Source of the DNA: Pasteurella canis | Lineage (GTDB): Bacteria > Pseudomonadota > Gammaproteobacteria > Enterobacterales > Pasteurellaceae | NCBI RefSeq assembly: GCF_900454865.1 | Contig: NZ_UGTV01000015.1 | Location: 930,001-994,000, forward strand | Direction of reading: 5' to 3' | Length of the DNA stretch: 64,000 nucleotides | In this document: piece by piece, positions 61,492-64,000 of the stretch | Position numbering within the stretch: position 1 is the stretch's first letter | How the letters are laid out: each line of letters begins with the position of its first letter | The notes under the pieces: generated by a model | What the model was told of the DNA's origin: nothing | The model's database searches: none | Seen by the model: only the letters and a program-made list of their open reading frames with translations | Translations under genes and position numbers: made by a program

Positions 61492-62208
61492 TTATAATGT
61501 TGCCACTAATAACATCACAAAAAAGATGAAAGAAACTACCATTTCAACTAACCCAACTTGTTTTACGCTAAGTTTAATTTGTGGTAAACAAACAGCACGA
61601 ATTAATGGTGGTAAATAAGCTAATGCTAACAAATATTGTTGCAAAGGTAAAAACATCAATACACAAAGTGAATGAAAAATAATAGAGGCTTTCAGATAAA
61701 TTGGATTTTTACGCTCTCTCAAAACAGACTTAACATATAATGTTGTACCAATAAAAAATAAGCTGGGATATAACGCAACTAACCAGATTTCAGCATCAAG
61801 TCGACGCTCAGCAAAATAATACGCAGCCATTCCTGCAATTGCGAAAATAACGATACCAGCGAAGTCATTTAATAGCGCACGTTCATCTTTTTGTTTCACA
61901 TAATAAATATTTACAGCAACAAATGGCAACATTGCAATCACAAAGTAAATAATATGCCAGTTATACCATAATGCGGGTACGGCAAATAATGCACTGACTC
62001 CACCATAAATCCAGCTCCATTTTATATTCAGTGGCATATTTCTGCCTTTGAATAAGTTCAAAAAAGGATAAGTCATCAGATACAAGGCAGCCCAAGCTAA
62101 AAATAAGAAAAGATACTGCCAATTTGGTTGCGATAAAAGCATACCATACAAAAATGGTATGAGTGCCATCACAATTGCACCATGTTGATTAGAAATAAGT
62201 AACTTCAT
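61492..62208 (-). CDS. YwiC-like membrane protein
   Basis: 238 residues with about eight hydrophobic helices. The start (NQHGAIVMALIPFLYG) and the motif YLMTYPFLNLFKGRN match the YwiC-like family, whose function is unknown. It probably shares a transcript with the Sel1 gene. Confidence 0.82.
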   Translation of the reverse strand: MKLLISNQHGAIVMALIPFLYGMLLSQPNWQYLFLFLAWAALYLMTYPFLNLFKGRNMPLNIKWSWIYGGVSALFAVPALWYNWHIIYFVIAMLPFVAVNIYYVKQKDERALLNDFAGIVIFAIAGMAAYYFAERRLDAEIWLVALYPSLFFIGTTLYVKSVLRERKNPIYLKASIIFHSLCVLMFLPLQQYLLALAYLPPLIRAVCLPQIKLSVKQVGLVEMVVSFIFFVMLLVATL

Positions 62209-62307
62209 TTTTCAATCGCCAGACTAAAATTAAGTTGCGTAATTTTATCCAGTTTGATACAAAATAGATATGTTATTTGCATATAATTCAATTAAAAGAG
62301 GATAAAA

Positions 62308-62661
62308 ATGGTAAGTATTCAACGTTTTCACTCCACAAATCGTTTATCTGAAATAGCAATTTACAATGGCGTGATCTATTTAGCGGGTCAAGTACCAGAA
62401 GCAACAATACAGGAAAGCGCTTATGAACAGACAAAAGAAGTACTAAGTTTTATTGATAAATTATTATCTGAAGTCGGATCAAATAAAAGCCGTATCATAA
62501 ATGCACAAATTTATCTCGCGGATATGGATTATTATGATGAAATGAATCGTGCTTGGGATGAATGGGTTGATACAACTTCTCCTCCAACACGTGCGACTGT
62601 TGAAGCAAAATTAGCTCTACCTGATTGGAAAGTTGAGATTGTTATCACTGCTGCAGCTTAA
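62308..62661 (+). CDS. RidA-family protein
   Basis: 117 residues of the YjgF/YER057c/UK114 (Rid) family, which hydrolyse reactive enamine/imine intermediates. The motif IYLAGQVPE and the C-terminal PPTRATVEAKLALPDWKVEI include the conserved Arg of active members. The ATG follows AGAGGA. A terminator follows. Confidence 0.9.
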   Translation: MVSIQRFHSTNRLSEIAIYNGVIYLAGQVPEATIQESAYEQTKEVLSFIDKLLSEVGSNKSRIINAQIYLADMDYYDEMNRAWDEWVDTTSPPTRATVEAKLALPDWKVEIVITAAA

Positions 62662-62731
62662 TTTACAAGTGTACTAATAGTACATGTAAATTTATGCTTT
62701 CTAATTAAATAAACTTTACTTTATACTTAAT

Positions 62732-62765
62732 AGGCTAATTTCTATATGACATTAGCCTTTTTATT
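62732..62765 (+). terminator. Terminator after the RidA gene
   Basis: AGGCTAAT and ATTAGCCT form an 8-bp stem followed by TTTTATTTT. Confidence 0.85.
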
Positions 62766-62787
62766 TTATATCTCTGGAAAGCATCCT

Positions 62788-64000
62788 ATGAATCTTTACA
62801 CTTATATTTGTTTTTTATCTGCTATTTCTATTTTAATTGGCTTTGTAACACGAAAACTGAACGATAAAATTCAATACACTATCGCTATTACCGCTACTTC
62901 AATTGTTGTTTCTGTTCTGTTTCTTATTTTCGGTCACCTATCTTGGTTTAAGCTTGATGTTATTGCAACACGAATGATGGAGCAGCTAGATTTCAAAAGC
63001 TTCTTACTAAATGGGATACTTGGTTTCTTATTATTTGCTGGTGCATTAGGAATTAAGCTTCCTGTGCTCAAAAACCAAAAATGGGAAATTACTACGTTTG
63101 CACTCTTCTCTACGCTTGCCTCTACGTTTATTATTGGTTTTCTGCTCTATACAATTTCTACAATTATCGGGCTACAAATCGAACTCATCCATTGTATTCT
63201 ATTTGGTGCATTAATTTCTCCAACTGATCCTATTGCTGTGTTGGCTATTATTAAAAATTTAAAAGCACCAAAACGTTTATCCATGCAAGTAGAAGGCGAA
63301 TCACTATTTAATGATGGCGTTGGCTTAGTGATTTTTACAACAATATTTGCTGTTGCTTTTGGTGGGCATACGCCAACAATTGGTGCTATTGCTGAGCTAT
63401 TTTTACAAGAGGCTATAGGGGGTATCCTATTTGGTTTTGCTATTGGCTTTATTGCACACTTATTAATTTCTGCAACAGATGATGGTAGTCTCGAAATTTT
63501 ACTGACTTTAACAATCCCAACTGCAGGATTTATGTTAGCTAACTTATTGCACGTTTCTGGTGCACTGGCTATGGTCGTTTCTGGTATTTTAATCGGCAAC
63601 TGGACAAGGCATACAGGCTTTTCCAAACAAAGCCGTCTTTATCTTGATCATTTTTGGGAAATGATCGATCACTTCTTAAATTCTCTTTTATTCTTGCTTA
63701 TCGGTCTTGCATTATTATTAGTGGATTTTACAGCACAAGGAATTTTCCTATTACTCCTAGCAATCCCAATTTGCCTTGCTGGTAGATATCTCAGTGTATG
63801 GATACCTTTCCAGGTCATGCAACGATTCCGCAGTTATAATCCCTATACTCTACGTATTCTCACATGGGGAGGATTACGTGGCGGCTTATCCCTTGCAATG
63901 GCATTATCTATTCCTAAAGGCGTACTATTCATGCAACATATCGGTATGGATGTGCGTGATTTACTGCTTGTAATGACGTATGCTGTGGTTACTTTTTCCA
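62788..64000 (+). CDS. CPA1-family Na+/H+ antiporter (partial, runs off the right edge)
   Basis: 404 residues are visible from the ATG at 62788 (TGGAAAG upstream) with the frame open to the window end. An NhaP-like antiporter: about eleven helices so far, with the ion-binding motif ISPTDPIAVLAI, then VEGESLFNDGVGLVIF, and GGLRGGLSLAMALSIP near the end. It should exchange Na+ or K+ for H+ at the inner membrane. Confidence 0.9.
   Translation, partial: MNLYTYICFLSAISILIGFVTRKLNDKIQYTIAITATSIVVSVLFLIFGHLSWFKLDVIATRMMEQLDFKSFLLNGILGFLLFAGALGIKLPVLKNQKWEITTFALFSTLASTFIIGFLLYTISTIIGLQIELIHCILFGALISPTDPIAVLAIIKNLKAPKRLSMQVEGESLFNDGVGLVIFTTIFAVAFGGHTPTIGAIAELFLQEAIGGILFGFAIGFIAHLLISATDDGSLEILLTLTIPTAGFMLANLLHVSGALAMVVSGILIGNWTRHTGFSKQSRLYLDHFWEMIDHFLNSLLFLLIGLALLLVDFTAQGIFLLLLAIPICLAGRYLSVWIPFQVMQRFRSYNPYTLRILTWGGLRGGLSLAMALSIPKGVLFMQHIGMDVRDLLLVMTYAVVTFS

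Noticed and set aside
63147-63626. 159-codon frame on the minus strand
   Set aside because: It is fully antisense to the Na+/H+ antiporter gene, whose family motifs are clear.

Overview
The window reads as chromosomal DNA of a Pasteurellaceae bacterium. Evidence: many copies of the 9-base Haemophilus-type DNA uptake signal AAGTGCGGT (or its complement ACCGCACTT), several arranged as inverted pairs that double as terminators; an AT-rich base composition; and gene blocks known from Haemophilus/Pasteurella (fdhD-fdnG-fdnH-fdnI-fdhE, dnaB-alr-pgi, folP-glmM, rlmE-ftsH, pstSCAB-phoBR). I cannot name the species.

Layout. 1-2.7 kb: 3' end of a PBP1b gene, a DyP-type peroxidase and peptidase E. 2.9-11 kb: a Fur-box-preceded eight-gene iron uptake locus (FTR1 permease, P19, DUF2318 Fe-S membrane protein, two FtsX-like permeases, an ATPase, a TlpA-like lipoprotein and a cytochrome c). 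11-13 kb: a T4 endonuclease V homologue, ycgL, an orphan minC and a lipoprotein built from 87-bp tandem repeats. 13.4-18.9 kb: sixA, glmM, folP, ftsH, rlmE. 19-27.7 kb: a Pho-box-driven pstSCAB locus followed by a two-gene betaine-type ABC transporter and phoBR. 27.7-36.2 kb: a lone TadG-like protein, a TPR protein, uvrB, tRNA-Asn, a Ca2+/Na+ antiporter and a NicO/DUF1007 metal-transport pair. 36.3-44.6 kb: a candidate sRNA, ettA, a small membrane protein, the metR-azlCD operon divergent from MetJ/MetR-type controlled metE, and a DUF457 membrane protein. 44.6-47 kb: a decayed accessory island with fragments of a probable large exoprotein gene and an orphan Mu-like repressor/Ner switch. 47.3-53.8 kb: pgi, alr, dnaB, uvrD. 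54-60.7 kb: formate dehydrogenase-N genes with a selenocysteine codon. 60.8-64 kb: Sel1 and YwiC-like proteins, a RidA protein and the 5' part of a Na+/H+ antiporter.

Points most worth attention: the compact Fe uptake/redox locus with a triplicated periplasmic domain in its permease; a MinC that lacks neighbouring minDE and whose MinD-contact RSGQ motif is replaced; the orphan Mu-type switch whose S24 repressor has no visible Ala-Gly cleavage site, beside decayed exoprotein remnants; a candidate CRP-controlled sRNA upstream of ettA; and an N-terminally fused solute-binding/permease protein placed inside the phosphate regulon.
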